Source of the DNA: Paenibacillus flagellatus
Lineage (GTDB): Bacteria > Bacillota > Bacilli > Paenibacillales > NBRC-103111
Length of the DNA: 64,000 bases
NCBI RefSeq assembly: GCF_003217775.1
Contig: NZ_QJVJ01000002.1
Span: 186,001 to 250,000, forward strand
Direction: 5' to 3'
Shown: positions 1-9,032 of the stretch, piece by piece
How the letters are laid out: the number at the start of each line of letters is the position of its first letter
Position numbering within the stretch: position 1 is the first letter of the stretch
Made by a program: the position numbers and the translations under genes
Notes under the pieces: generated by a model
Seen by the model: only the letters and a program-made list of their open reading frames with translations
Databases searched by the model: none
What the model was told of the DNA's origin: nothing

Positions 1-2
1 GG

Positions 3-653
3 GTCACGCTGCGGCGAGTGGCTTTGGGCGTGTCGCTCAATATGCTGCTTACGGTGCTGATGGCTTATCCGCTGTCCAAGGAGAACGAGACGTTTCGCGG
101 GCGGACGGTTTACGCCTGGCTGCTCGTGTTCACGATGATCTTCGGCGGAGGCTTGATCCCGTTCTATCTGGTCGTCAACAACCTCGGACTGATGGATACG
201 ATCTGGGCGCTCGTGCTGCCGACGGCCGTTCCGGTCTACAATGTCGTGCTCATGCTGAACTTCTTCCGCTCGATTCCGAAGGAGCTGGGGGAGTCGGCCT
301 ACATCGACGGCGCTTCGCAATTGGCCACGCTGTTCCGCATCTACGTGCCGCTCAGCATGCCCGCGATGGCGACGCTCACGTTGTTCTCGCTCGTCGGGCA
401 TTGGAACTCGTGGTTCGACGGCCTCATCTTCATGAACGATCCGAAGCACTATCCGTTGTCCAGTTATTTGCAGACGATGATCATTCCCCTGAACGTGACG
501 AACATCAAGGATATGGAAGAGCTGAAGCTCGTCTCGGAACGCACCCTGAAGGACGCGCAGATCATGATCGGGGCTTTGCCCATTCTGATCGTATATCCGT
601 TCCTGCAGCGGTACTTCGTCAAGGGAATCATTCTCGGCGCGGTCAAGGAGTAG
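3..653 (+). CDS. Carbohydrate ABC transporter permease, LplC/MalG type (5' end outside window)
   Basis: This is one of two membrane subunits of a sugar or oligosaccharide importer. The reading frame is open to the left edge, so the N-terminal membrane helices are missing. The visible 216 residues hold several hydrophobic helices and the cytoplasmic EAA loop (ELGESAYIDGAS), which docks the ATPase. The C-terminus KGIILGAVKE is typical of the LplC branch. No ATPase gene lies nearby, as is usual for this family, which borrows a shared MsmX-like ATPase (family knowledge). The VCBS-repeat gene starts 41 bp downstream, so the permease probably belongs to an operon that begins outside the window. The substrate is unknown. 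Confidence 0.9.
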   Translation, partial: VTLRRVALGVSLNMLLTVLMAYPLSKENETFRGRTVYAWLLVFTMIFGGGLIPFYLVVNNLGLMDTIWALVLPTAVPVYNVVLMLNFFRSIPKELGESAYIDGASQLATLFRIYVPLSMPAMATLTLFSLVGHWNSWFDGLIFMNDPKHYPLSSYLQTMIIPLNVTNIKDMEELKLVSERTLKDAQIMIGALPILIVYPFLQRYFVKGIILGAVKE

Positions 654-694
654 GCCGACGCCGAACGATACCGGCCAGATGAGGAGGTTTGCCA

Positions 695-2689
695 ATGGAA
701 TCCGGCGCACCGATCCGACTCGGCTACGGCCAGTGGAAGGAGCTCGGAGAAGGGCTGCACGCCACGGCGTACATGCTCGACTACTACGGCGACGGCGGCA
801 GGGACATCCTGTACGCGACCGACCCGTTTCTGCTCGGCCGAGGTGTGTTCGTCTATTTGGAAGACCGGAATGAAAGGGGGGACATTCCCCGCTACGGCGA
901 AGCCGTCCGGCTGGATGCGATCGCCGGCTCAAGCGCGATGCCGCTTGCGACGGGGGACGACCGGCGGTTTCACATCCTGGCGTATGCCGGCACGTTCCCC
1001 CATCCGGATCTGGAGCGGCTGGAGCCCGACCCCGGCTGGCTGAAGCTGTACCGCAACCAAGGAGCGGGCGCGGAGCCATCCTTCACGCGGACGGCGGAAC
1101 GAGTCCCGGTAGGCGGCAAGTCGCTGGCGGAAGCGCTGCCGGGACTCACGCAGCTGGCGATCCATCCGGTCCGCTCCGCCTCGGGCGCCACCGATTTGAT
1201 CGTATGCGGCCGGGAGGACTGGATGAATTATTGGCCGGGAGGCCGCTACGGCGGCGGATTGAACGAGCATCCGAGCATGGGGTTCGGCCGAGGGTACGAC
1301 GGGCAGGGCCATTGGAAAGGGCGACCCACGACGGTCCATATTTACTGGCTGGAGAACGTCGGGACGAACGGAAACCCGGAATATGCGGCACCCGTCCCGC
1401 TGCATCGGATGGAGTCGCTCGGCACGACGCCCGACGCGATCTGGTTCGACGCCGATGGAGACGGAGTCGTGGAGCTGGTCGTCCGGGAGGAGGTGGACCG
1501 TCTCTGCCTGTATCGGATGACCGAGGATCGCCGGGTTTTGACGGAATCGCGCGAGGAGCTCGGCTGCAGCCCGCTGATTAGAGGCTATTTTCAAACCTCG
1601 CTGTGCGCCTGCGACATCGACGGGGACGGCGAGGACGAGCTGCTCTTGACCGGCAATCCGGGAGTCGTGTTCTGGCTCGACAGACAGAACGGACGCTGGA
1701 TCGAGCGCGAGCCCCTGTTGAACCGGGGCGGGCACGTCAGGGGAGAGACGTTGTCGGTTCCTTGCCTGGCCGACATGGACGGGGACGGCGACCTGGATCT
1801 CGTGCTCGGCGACGCTTCGGGCTTCGTCTGGTATTTCGAAAACCGGGCCGATGCTGCCGGCGGATTCGAATACCGCACGGGCATCCGGCTAAGCGCGGGG
1901 AAGGAAACGATCCATCACCAGGCAGGTCCGACCGGATCGCTGCAGGGACCCGGGGAGTCGAGATGGGGCTACGCCAATCCGCTTGTGACGGACTGGGACG
2001 GCGATGGGCGTCCGGACCTGATCGTCAACGACATCAAGGGCGAGTACCGGTGGTACCGGAATGCGGGCGCGGGCGGACCGCCGTCGTTCGAGGCCGGGAC
2101 GCCGCTGCTGGCGAACGGCGAGCCGTTCCGGGCGGCCTGGAGGTCGAGGCCCGCCTTGTGGGAGGCCGGCAAGCTCGTTGTCATCAACCGGGACGGCTTC
2201 CTTCAATTCGTGTGCAAGGACGATCGCGATCCCCGGATCGTGCACGAGGGGGAGCTGCTGAGGTACGACAACCGCTGCGGCATCCGGGCCTGCGGCACCG
2301 GAGGCTCTTCCGGCCGGGCCGCGCTGTTCGCCTGCGACTGGGACGGAGACGGAGTCCGCGATCTCGTCGTCGGCGTCCCCGCGAGCGCCGGCAGCTACTT
2401 CAACGTGTACCTTCCGTTTTACTCGACCGTCTTCTGGCTGCGCAACATCGGCACCGACGACAGGCCGGTGTTCCAATGCGCCCGCCCGATCACGCTCTTG
2501 GACGGAACGCCGCTCGACCTGGTATGGCACCAGAGCGCGCCATGGTGCGCCGATCTGGACGGGGACGGCCGGCCCGACCTCGCCTGCGGGGCGGAGGACG
2601 GCAAGGTGTACGTCTGGAGAAGGGATGACCTGAGGTGGGACTGGGAGCCGGATACGGACCTCGGCTCCCTCCCCAAGCAAGTCCGATGA
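695..2689 (+). CDS. VCBS/FG-GAP repeat protein (predicted beta-propeller)
   Basis: A 664-residue protein with at least six calcium-binding-type loops of the DxDGDG pattern: DADGDG, DIDGDG, DMDGDG, DWDGDG twice and DLDGDG. Each is followed by hydrophobic strand residues such as DLVLGD or DLIVND. This is the signature of VCBS/FG-GAP beta-propeller blades. The ATG at 695 was chosen because GAGGAGG sits 7 bases upstream; a TTG two codons earlier has poorer spacing. No signal peptide or membrane segment is visible, which is odd because most FG-GAP proteins are extracellular. It lies between a sugar permease and an alpha-L-rhamnosidase, so a role in glycan binding or cleavage is likely. It lacks clear similarity to PL11 rhamnogalacturonan lyases, which share the propeller fold. 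The function is unproven. Confidence 0.8.
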   Translation: MESGAPIRLGYGQWKELGEGLHATAYMLDYYGDGGRDILYATDPFLLGRGVFVYLEDRNERGDIPRYGEAVRLDAIAGSSAMPLATGDDRRFHILAYAGTFPHPDLERLEPDPGWLKLYRNQGAGAEPSFTRTAERVPVGGKSLAEALPGLTQLAIHPVRSASGATDLIVCGREDWMNYWPGGRYGGGLNEHPSMGFGRGYDGQGHWKGRPTTVHIYWLENVGTNGNPEYAAPVPLHRMESLGTTPDAIWFDADGDGVVELVVREEVDRLCLYRMTEDRRVLTESREELGCSPLIRGYFQTSLCACDIDGDGEDELLLTGNPGVVFWLDRQNGRWIEREPLLNRGGHVRGETLSVPCLADMDGDGDLDLVLGDASGFVWYFENRADAAGGFEYRTGIRLSAGKETIHHQAGPTGSLQGPGESRWGYANPLVTDWDGDGRPDLIVNDIKGEYRWYRNAGAGGPPSFEAGTPLLANGEPFRAAWRSRPALWEAGKLVVINRDGFLQFVCKDDRDPRIVHEGELLRYDNRCGIRACGTGGSSGRAALFACDWDGDGVRDLVVGVPASAGSYFNVYLPFYSTVFWLRNIGTDDRPVFQCARPITLLDGTPLDLVWHQSAPWCADLDGDGRPDLACGAEDGKVYVWRRDDLRWDWEPDTDLGSLPKQVR

Positions 2690-2742
2690 GGATGGCGGGA
2701 TATGAAGAAGCCAGGCAGGCACGCACCGGGTCTTGTTTTGAA

Positions 2743-2756
2743 TGTATGCGCTTACA
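2743..2756. promoter_or_regulatory. CcpA-like cre site upstream of GH78 gene
   Basis: The sequence TGTATGCGCTTACA matches 13 of 14 positions of the Bacillus cre consensus TGWAARCGYTWNCW and is close to palindromic. It lies 67 bp before the proposed rhamnosidase start, where a carbon catabolite operator would be expected. A near copy, TGTATACGCTTGCA, occurs at 54440. A LacI-family regulator other than CcpA could use the same site. Confidence 0.45.
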
Positions 2757-2822
2757 AACAGAAGGGAGGTCGGCAAGCGGGTGGCCGAACGGAAGTCCAG
2801 GCGGCGGGAAGGAGCGAACAGC

Positions 2823-5810
2823 TTGATAAGACATAGAGACGCATATGCGGATTTCGGAGCGGCGAGGTGGATCGGGTTCGACCCCTCCGCGATCGCTCCG
2901 TACGAAGCGACGGCTTTCGTCTGCTTCCGGCACGAGTTCCAGTGGGAGCCGACGGCGGAAGAAGCCTATCTTCACATAACGGCCGACTACCGCTATACGG
3001 TCTGGATCAACGGGGCGCTCCTCGGTCATGGTCCGGTTCGCGGATGGCCGGAGGAGTGGTTCTACGATACGTACGAGGCGGACGCCTGGCTCCGGCCGGG
3101 CGCGAATACGATTGCCGTGCTCGTGCATGTACTGAACGAGGCGACCTTTCAATACGTGCCCGGGAAGCCGGGGCTGCTCGCGCGCCTCGAGGGAACCGCC
3201 CGTTCCGGGGCGCCTCTTGAGGTCGGCACCGGTGACGGCTGGCAATGGCGGCAGCATCCGTCCTTCGCCGGGTCGACCCCGCGCATCTCGACGCAGCAGT
3301 CGTACTCGGAGCAATATAACGCGCTGCTGGAGCCGGAAGGCTGGATGCACGCCGGGTTTCGCACGGACGAAGCGTGGAGGGAGGCCGTCCCGCTCGGACC
3401 GGTCGGTTGCGCGCCGTGGGGCCCGCTTCGACCGAGGGACATTCCGCTTCTGACGGAGGACGAGTGGTATCCGGCGACGGTCCGGACGCTGGAGACGGTT
3501 GAGCTGCCCGAACCGGCATGGAGCCTGAACTTGCGGCCGTGGCTGCTGCCGGGTGTCGCGGATGCGAGCCCCCATCCGGTGCGCGGCTTGCTCGTGACGA
3601 CGGTCACCCTGGACGCGCCAGCCCGCGTTCGGTTCGGGATGCAGGATCGGACCTCCGGCGTCTATGCCAAGCTGCATGTGAACGGGACGGCGGCCGTCGA
3701 GAAGGACGTCAGCGGGTACCACTGGTGCGGCTGCTATGAGTTCGAGGCGGAGCTGGAAGCCGGTACGAATGTGCTGGCATTTTTCATGGACCGTGCGGCG
3801 CACGACTTTCATTTCCAAGCGGCCGTCCGGGACGAAAGCGGAAGATCGATGCGTCTGGAGCCCGGTCTGCCCGGCATCGCGGAAGGAAGATTCGCCGTTG
3901 TCCCCGGGGACGATCTGGACGAAGCGAAGCTTCGGCAGCTGCTGGAGGCCGCCGATTGGGAGCAGTGGACCGCTGCGGCCGAAGGCCGCCGGATGCAGGT
4001 CGTCCCGGCCGGCCGGGAGCATGGGGTCAACGTGTTTCACCTGATGACGGACGCCATCCCGATCCGGGACGTACCTCCGTCCGCGGCAGCCGAGAACGTG
4101 AACGCCAGCTGCGGAGGCAACGCCGATTATGCGCTTCTTCACGATCCCGGAGAGGGGAAAGCGGTCCGGCTCGTATACGAGTTCGAAGCGATGACGGCCG
4201 GCTGGATCGAGTTCGAAGTGTGGGCGGAAGCCGGAGCGGTTCTCGACGGATACGGCTTCGAGGCGTACGAGGGCGACCGGATCGTGCACATGGGGTCCAT
4301 ACACAACACGGTGCGCTATGTCGCCAGGCAGGGCTGGCAGCGCTATCGTTCTTATTTCCACCGCGGGTTCCGGTATTGGATGCTGCAGGCGTCCGCCCTG
4401 GGCGGCGATCTGAAAATCCGGTTCGTGCGCTGCATCCAGAGGACGTATCCGTCGCCTCCTATCGGCCGCTTCCGCTGCGCGGACGAATCGCTGAACCGGA
4501 TTTTCGAGATGTGCCGCCGGACCGCGCAGCTGTGCAGCGACGACACGTTCGTCGATTGCCCGACGTACGAGCAGGCGTTCTGGGTGGGGGACGCTTATGT
4601 GATGGCGGCCGTGCAGAACACGTTGGCGGGGGCCGAGCCTCTCGTGCGGAGAAGTCTGCGGCTTGCCGGCTCCTCCATGCGGCGATCGCCCGTCGTCGAG
4701 TCCCACGTACCGAGCGGGTGGCCCAACGTGCTGTCCACCTGGAGCCTCCTGTGGGCGATCGCTTGCGAGGAGCATTACCGGCATACGGGCGACCGCTCCT
4801 TCGCCGAAGAGTTGTACCCGCTCCTGATCGGGCAAGTTCGCTTTTTCCGCGACGAATGCACGGACGAAGCGACGGCATTGATCCGCTCTCCGTTCTGGAA
4901 CTTGATCGATTGGGCTCCGATGGACGTGCCGGACGGCGTCGTCTCGACTCCCATGAACGTGTTGTTCGCGGAGAGCTGCCGCAGAACGGCTTCGCTGGCC
5001 GACGTTCTCGGTCGGGAACGGGAGGCCGAGGAACTGAGGCGGCTTTCGGCGTCGATCGTGGCGTGCATCAACGCCCATCTGTGGAGCGAGGAGCGCCAGG
5101 CGTTCGCGGATTGCATGCGCGAGCCCGGCCGGCTCAGCCCGGTGTTCAGCGAGCAGACGAATCTGCTCTGCTACCTGTACGAAGCGTGCCGTCCGGAACG
5201 GCGCTCCGTTCTCGCGGGCTATGTGCGCGAGGCGCCCGCGGATTTCGTCCGGTCGTCCACGCCGTTCATGCGGTATTTCAAGCTGCAGGCGATGGAGAAG
5301 GCGGGCCTGTATGTAGATTTGTTGCGGGAAGTGCGGCAAGCCTGGGGGTATATGCTGGAGCAAGGCAGCACGACATGCTGGGAGGATATGCCCGGCCGGT
5401 GGGCGCCGGGATACCCGACCCGAAGCTACTGCCACGGCTGGAGCGTCGGTCCGGCGCATATGCTGCCGAAAATCGCGCTCGGCATCGCGCCCGCATCCGC
5501 CGGCTGGAGCCGGGTGAGAATCGCGCCGCAGCCGGTTCATCTGCCGTGGTGCGAAGGGAAGCTGCATACGCCGCATGGCGACGTGAGCGTCCGGTGGGAG
5601 AAGGGAGCGCGGGAATTCACAGCCTCCGTCAGCCTCCCGCCCGGCGTTGCGGGCGAGCTCGTCCTGCCGATGGAATCGTCGAGGGTCGGGCGAATCGTGA
5701 CGGAAGGCTCCGGTTCCGGCGACAAGCCTTACTTGTCCGAAGGGAAATGGGCTGTTCGCATCGGAGCCGGGGAGACCCTCGAGATCCGGGCGTCGGTCCG
5801 GTCCTGGTAG
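2823..5810 (+). CDS. Alpha-L-rhamnosidase, glycoside hydrolase family 78
   Basis: Predicted to remove terminal alpha-L-rhamnose from oligosaccharides or rhamnosides. There is no signal peptide, so it should act in the cytoplasm on imported fragments. An N-terminal beta-sandwich region precedes the (alpha/alpha)6 catalytic domain. The motif DCPTYEQAFWVGD supplies D578, E583, W587 and D590 in the same spacing as the catalytic cluster of Bacillus RhaB. TCWEDMPG supplies E854 as the likely second carboxylate. CHGWS and a GI-A-P segment follow, as in the family. TTG 2823 was chosen because AAGGAG lies 8 bases upstream. GTG 2781, behind GAAGGGAGGT, is an equally reasonable start and would add 14 residues. 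ATG 2742 has no ribosome binding site. Confidence 0.88.
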   Translation: MIRHRDAYADFGAARWIGFDPSAIAPYEATAFVCFRHEFQWEPTAEEAYLHITADYRYTVWINGALLGHGPVRGWPEEWFYDTYEADAWLRPGANTIAVLVHVLNEATFQYVPGKPGLLARLEGTARSGAPLEVGTGDGWQWRQHPSFAGSTPRISTQQSYSEQYNALLEPEGWMHAGFRTDEAWREAVPLGPVGCAPWGPLRPRDIPLLTEDEWYPATVRTLETVELPEPAWSLNLRPWLLPGVADASPHPVRGLLVTTVTLDAPARVRFGMQDRTSGVYAKLHVNGTAAVEKDVSGYHWCGCYEFEAELEAGTNVLAFFMDRAAHDFHFQAAVRDESGRSMRLEPGLPGIAEGRFAVVPGDDLDEAKLRQLLEAADWEQWTAAAEGRRMQVVPAGREHGVNVFHLMTDAIPIRDVPPSAAAENVNASCGGNADYALLHDPGEGKAVRLVYEFEAMTAGWIEFEVWAEAGAVLDGYGFEAYEGDRIVHMGSIHNTVRYVARQGWQRYRSYFHRGFRYWMLQASALGGDLKIRFVRCIQRTYPSPPIGRFRCADESLNRIFEMCRRTAQLCSDDTFVDCPTYEQAFWVGDAYVMAAVQNTLAGAEPLVRRSLRLAGSSMRRSPVVESHVPSGWPNVLSTWSLLWAIACEEHYRHTGDRSFAEELYPLLIGQVRFFRDECTDEATALIRSPFWNLIDWAPMDVPDGVVSTPMNVLFAESCRRTASLADVLGREREAEELRRLSASIVACINAHLWSEERQAFADCMREPGRLSPVFSEQTNLLCYLYEACRPERRSVLAGYVREAPADFVRSSTPFMRYFKLQAMEKAGLYVDLLREVRQAWGYMLEQGSTTCWEDMPGRWAPGYPTRSYCHGWSVGPAHMLPKIALGIAPASAGWSRVRIAPQPVHLPWCEGKLHTPHGDVSVRWEKGAREFTASVSLPPGVAGELVLPMESSRVGRIVTEGSGSGDKPYLSEGKWAVRIGAGETLEIRASVRSW

Positions 5811-5961
5811 CCGTCGGTTCCCGACCCGAAAACCGTCTGGGGAAGCCGATCATCGAGCCCGGGATCGGGGCCGAATCGGACACCCGTCATCCCGAATTTC
5901 GGAAATGCCCCGTCGCCATCGGCGGGGAACGACTGACACGATATTACATGGGGGGTTCAAC

Positions 5962-7254
5962 ATGAAAAAGATGGTATGCTTGGCCGCTGCCATATGCCTG
6001 ACCGCGGGGATCGTCTCGGCCTGCGGCGGGAAACCGTCCGCCGACGGCGGAACGAATGCGGGGAAATCCGGGTCGGCGAAAAACACGACGCTGACCCATC
6101 TGACCTGGAGGGTGCCGGATACCGGCAAAGGGTTCGAGAAAGTCGTCGGCAAGTACGAAGCCGACCACCCGGGGGTCAAGATCGACGTCAAGAACGTCGC
6201 CTCCGACCAGTACTCCAACACGCTCAAGACCCGCCTCCTGGGCGGCGACCCGCCGGACATCATGACACTGGGGCCGGGGACCGACTACACGGAGGCCGCC
6301 CGGCAGGGGTATTTGCTCGATCTGACGAACGACCCGATGCTGGCGAACATCCAACCCTCCGCGCTGGAGGCGGCCAAGGTCGACGGCAAAGTATACGGCA
6401 TCCCGTACGATCTCGTATCGCTGGTCGTACTGTACAACAAGAAGATATTCAAGGACAACGGCCTGAGCGTCCCGACCAACTACGACGAGATGATCCGGCT
6501 GTGCGAGACGCTGAAGGCGAAGGGGATCGTCCCGGTCGCCTACGGCATCAAGGACAATTACGTCACTCAATTCCTGCCTTACATGATCGCGCCGATGGCC
6601 GTGTATGCGAAAAATTCGAACTGGGACCGCGATCTGGCGGCCGGCAAAGCCAAGTTCAACAGTCCGGAATGGAAGCGCGTGTTCGGCGTTCCGTTCGAGT
6701 TCCAGCAGAAGGGCTTCCTGACGCCGAACGCGCTCGGCGTGGGCGATCAGCAGAGCGTCGAGATGTTCGCGAGAGGCGAAGCCGCGATGACGTTCACGGG
6801 CACCTGGGCGACGAGCGTGGCGAAGGCGGCCAATCCCGACCTGCAGGTCGGCATGTTCCCGTTCCCCGGCAACCGCCAGGGCGAGGACAATTGGATGAAC
6901 CTGTCGCTCGGGCAGATCCTATCCGTCTCCGCTAAGAGCAAGTCGCTCGAGGCGAGCAAAGCGTATGTGCAGGCGTGGACGGCGACCGAATACGCCCAGC
7001 TGTGGACCGACGAAGCGAAGACGATGCCCTCGGTCAAAGGCGTCAAGCTGGCGGCCGACCCGGCCGTCGACGAGCTCGCGCCGTACTTGTCCAAGCTGAA
7101 ATCTTGGCAGTTCGCCAACGTGGGCTGGCCGGCCGGCGTCTCGGACGTGTACATGAAGAAATTCCAGGAGGCGTTCGCAGGCCGGGCGACGCTGGACGAC
7201 GTGCTGCACGCGATGGACGAGGCCGCAACCAAGGCTGCGGCGGCCGCCAAGTAA
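5962..7254 (+). CDS. Extracellular sugar-binding lipoprotein of ABC importer
   Basis: The substrate-binding protein of the importer whose two permeases follow directly. The 430-residue protein starts at an ATG behind GGGGGG and carries a lipoprotein signal peptide ending VSAC, with lipidation at C21. The mature part has the family-1 solute-binding fold, with segments such as GDPPDIMTLGPG and IPYDLVSLVVLYNKKIF that are typical of sugar binders. It is anchored on the outer face of the membrane. The GC-rich gap upstream (5811-5961) holds a weak CCCCG/CGGGG hairpin near the ribosome binding site but no clear promoter, so it may be read through from the rhamnosidase gene. Confidence 0.92.
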   Translation: MKKMVCLAAAICLTAGIVSACGGKPSADGGTNAGKSGSAKNTTLTHLTWRVPDTGKGFEKVVGKYEADHPGVKIDVKNVASDQYSNTLKTRLLGGDPPDIMTLGPGTDYTEAARQGYLLDLTNDPMLANIQPSALEAAKVDGKVYGIPYDLVSLVVLYNKKIFKDNGLSVPTNYDEMIRLCETLKAKGIVPVAYGIKDNYVTQFLPYMIAPMAVYAKNSNWDRDLAAGKAKFNSPEWKRVFGVPFEFQQKGFLTPNALGVGDQQSVEMFARGEAAMTFTGTWATSVAKAANPDLQVGMFPFPGNRQGEDNWMNLSLGQILSVSAKSKSLEASKAYVQAWTATEYAQLWTDEAKTMPSVKGVKLAADPAVDELAPYLSKLKSWQFANVGWPAGVSDVYMKKFQEAFAGRATLDDVLHAMDEAATKAAAAAK

Positions 7255-7294
7255 CGGCATCGACCCCAAGAATGAAATGAAATGGAGCTGTCGC

Positions 7295-8185
7295 ATGAAC
7301 GCCCGAAATTTCAGAGATCAACTGCAGCAGTTCGCGTTTGTCCTGCCGGCGCTGGCCGTCTATATCGTCTTCTTCATCTATCCTTCGGTCGGGAGCATCT
7401 ACTACAGCTTCACGGACTGGCACGGATTGGAGAAGAACATCGCGTTCGTCGGCTGGGACAACTATGCGCGAATCGTTCAGGACGAAGCTTTCGCTACCGC
7501 GTTGTCCAACACGCTCCGCCTCGTCGTCGTCGTCTCGATCGTCCAGAACGTCGCGGCGCTCGCCCTGGCGATCGGCCTGAACGGCTCGATCCGGACGAAG
7601 AAGCTGCTGCGCACGATGTTTTTCATGCCGGCCGTCATCAGCGCCCTGTCCGTCGGCTTCGTCTGGAGCTATATTTACAACCCGGTGGACGGCATTCTGA
7701 ACGCCGCCTTGCGAGCGGTCGGCTTGAGCGCATGGGAGAACGACTGGCTCGGCAACGCCGACATCGTCCTGTACTCGATCATGGGCATCATCGTCTGGCA
7801 AAACGTCGGGTATGCCATGGTCATCTACCTCGCCGGTCTACAGGGCATCAGCGATTCTTACTATGAGGCGGCCGCCATCGAGGGAGCCGGCCCCTGGCAG
7901 CGATTCCGCGCGATTACGCTGCCGCTGATCGGGCCCGCCACGACGGTCAACGTCATGCTGTCGGTGATCGGCTGCCTGAAAATGTTCGACATCATCTACG
8001 CCACGACGGGCGGAGGTCCGGGCTACGCGACCGAGACGATCGCCTCGCTGCTGTTCTCCAACGCGTTCGGAGGACGCAACGAGTACGGCTACGGCGCGGC
8101 TATCGCCATCGTGCTGTACGTTCTGATTTTCGTCGTATCGTGGATCATGCTCAAATTTTTCCGCAGCCGGGAGGTGGAGGCGTGA
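7295..8185 (+). CDS. Sugar ABC transporter permease, MalF type
   Basis: First membrane subunit of the importer. Its 296 residues contain six hydrophobic stretches, the first being FAFVLPALAVYIVFFIYP. The EAA loop YYEAAAIEGAGPWQRF is followed by a conserved ITLPLIGP helix start. The ATG at 7295 has GGAG about 8 bases upstream; the in-frame ATG at 7277 lacks one. The gene lies 40 bp after the binding-protein gene and its stop overlaps the start of the next permease by one base (TGATG), which points to translational coupling. Confidence 0.92.
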   Translation: MNARNFRDQLQQFAFVLPALAVYIVFFIYPSVGSIYYSFTDWHGLEKNIAFVGWDNYARIVQDEAFATALSNTLRLVVVVSIVQNVAALALAIGLNGSIRTKKLLRTMFFMPAVISALSVGFVWSYIYNPVDGILNAALRAVGLSAWENDWLGNADIVLYSIMGIIVWQNVGYAMVIYLAGLQGISDSYYEAAAIEGAGPWQRFRAITLPLIGPATTVNVMLSVIGCLKMFDIIYATTGGGPGYATETIASLLFSNAFGGRNEYGYGAAIAIVLYVLIFVVSWIMLKFFRSREVEA

Positions 8186-9021
8186 TGCGCACCGGAGCCA
8201 AGCGGTACAATCCCGTATTGGAAATCGTAATGGCGGCGCTCGCCTGTCTGGTCTTCTATCCGATCTTCCTCATCGCGGCGAACGCGTTCAAGACAAGGGA
8301 GGACATGGCCTTCAACCCGTTCGGGCCGCCCTCCCGCACCGGCTTCACCTGGGACAACGTCGCCGAGACGGTGCGCGGCATGGACATTTACAAGCCGCTG
8401 CTCAACAGCGTATGGATCACGGCCGGCAGCCTGATCGCGATCATCGTGTTCGCCTCGATGGCGGCTTATCCGATCGCGCGCAATCGCACCAAGCTGTACG
8501 GCGCGCTGTACCTGTTCTTTTTGTCGGGCATCATGATTCCGTTCCAGCTCGCCATGATTCCGCTGTACAAGGAGATCAAGGCGCTCGGCCTGATGAACAG
8601 CCAGTGGGGCATGATCCTGATCTACAGCGGCGTATTCCTGTCGTTCCCCGTCTTCTTCTACAGCGGATTCATCAAGAGCGTCCCGCTCGAGCTCGAGGAG
8701 GCGGCGCGGATCGACGGATGCGGCCGGTTCCGTCTGTTCTGGACGATCGTCTTCCCGCTGCTGAGGCCGGCGACCGCGACCGTGGCCATCCTCAGCCTGC
8801 TGGCGATCTGGAACGAATTCGGCCTGTCGTTTCTGTTTCTGCAGAAGACGTCCTCGATGACGCTCGTCGCGGCGCTGTTCTCGTTCCGCGGACAGTACCA
8901 CGTCAACTGGCCGCACATGTTCGCGGGCGTGCTCATCGCGGCGCTGCCGATCGTCATCGCGTTTCTGTGCGTCCAGAGCTACTTCGTCAAAGGCATCGCG
9001 GACGGCGCCTTGAAAGGTTGA
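8185..9021 (+). CDS. Sugar ABC transporter permease, MalG type
   Basis: Second membrane subunit (278 residues) of the same importer. The EAA loop LELEEAARIDGCGRFRLF and the C-terminus SYFVKGIADGALKG are typical of the MalG side of these heterodimers. Translation starts inside the stop region of the MalF-type gene, behind GGGAGGTGGAGG. No ATP-binding subunit follows. In this family the ATPase is usually a shared MsmX-type protein encoded elsewhere (established for related Firmicutes, inferred here). The next gene, a GH32-related enzyme, begins 11 bp later and probably belongs to the same transcript. Confidence 0.92.
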   Translation: MRTGAKRYNPVLEIVMAALACLVFYPIFLIAANAFKTREDMAFNPFGPPSRTGFTWDNVAETVRGMDIYKPLLNSVWITAGSLIAIIVFASMAAYPIARNRTKLYGALYLFFLSGIMIPFQLAMIPLYKEIKALGLMNSQWGMILIYSGVFLSFPVFFYSGFIKSVPLELEEAARIDGCGRFRLFWTIVFPLLRPATATVAILSLLAIWNEFGLSFLFLQKTSSMTLVAALFSFRGQYHVNWPHMFAGVLIAALPIVIAFLCVQSYFVKGIADGALKG

Positions 9022-9032
9022 AGGAAGGGAGC

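Noticed and set aside
2490-5576. A 1028-residue open frame on the minus strand
   Set aside because: It lies wholly opposite the GH78 gene, is Arg/Pro/Ala-rich with no domain, and is a by-product of high GC codon bias.
5895-5935. CCCCG...CGGGG hairpin as terminator before the sugar-binding protein gene
   Set aside because: The stem is interrupted and no T run follows.
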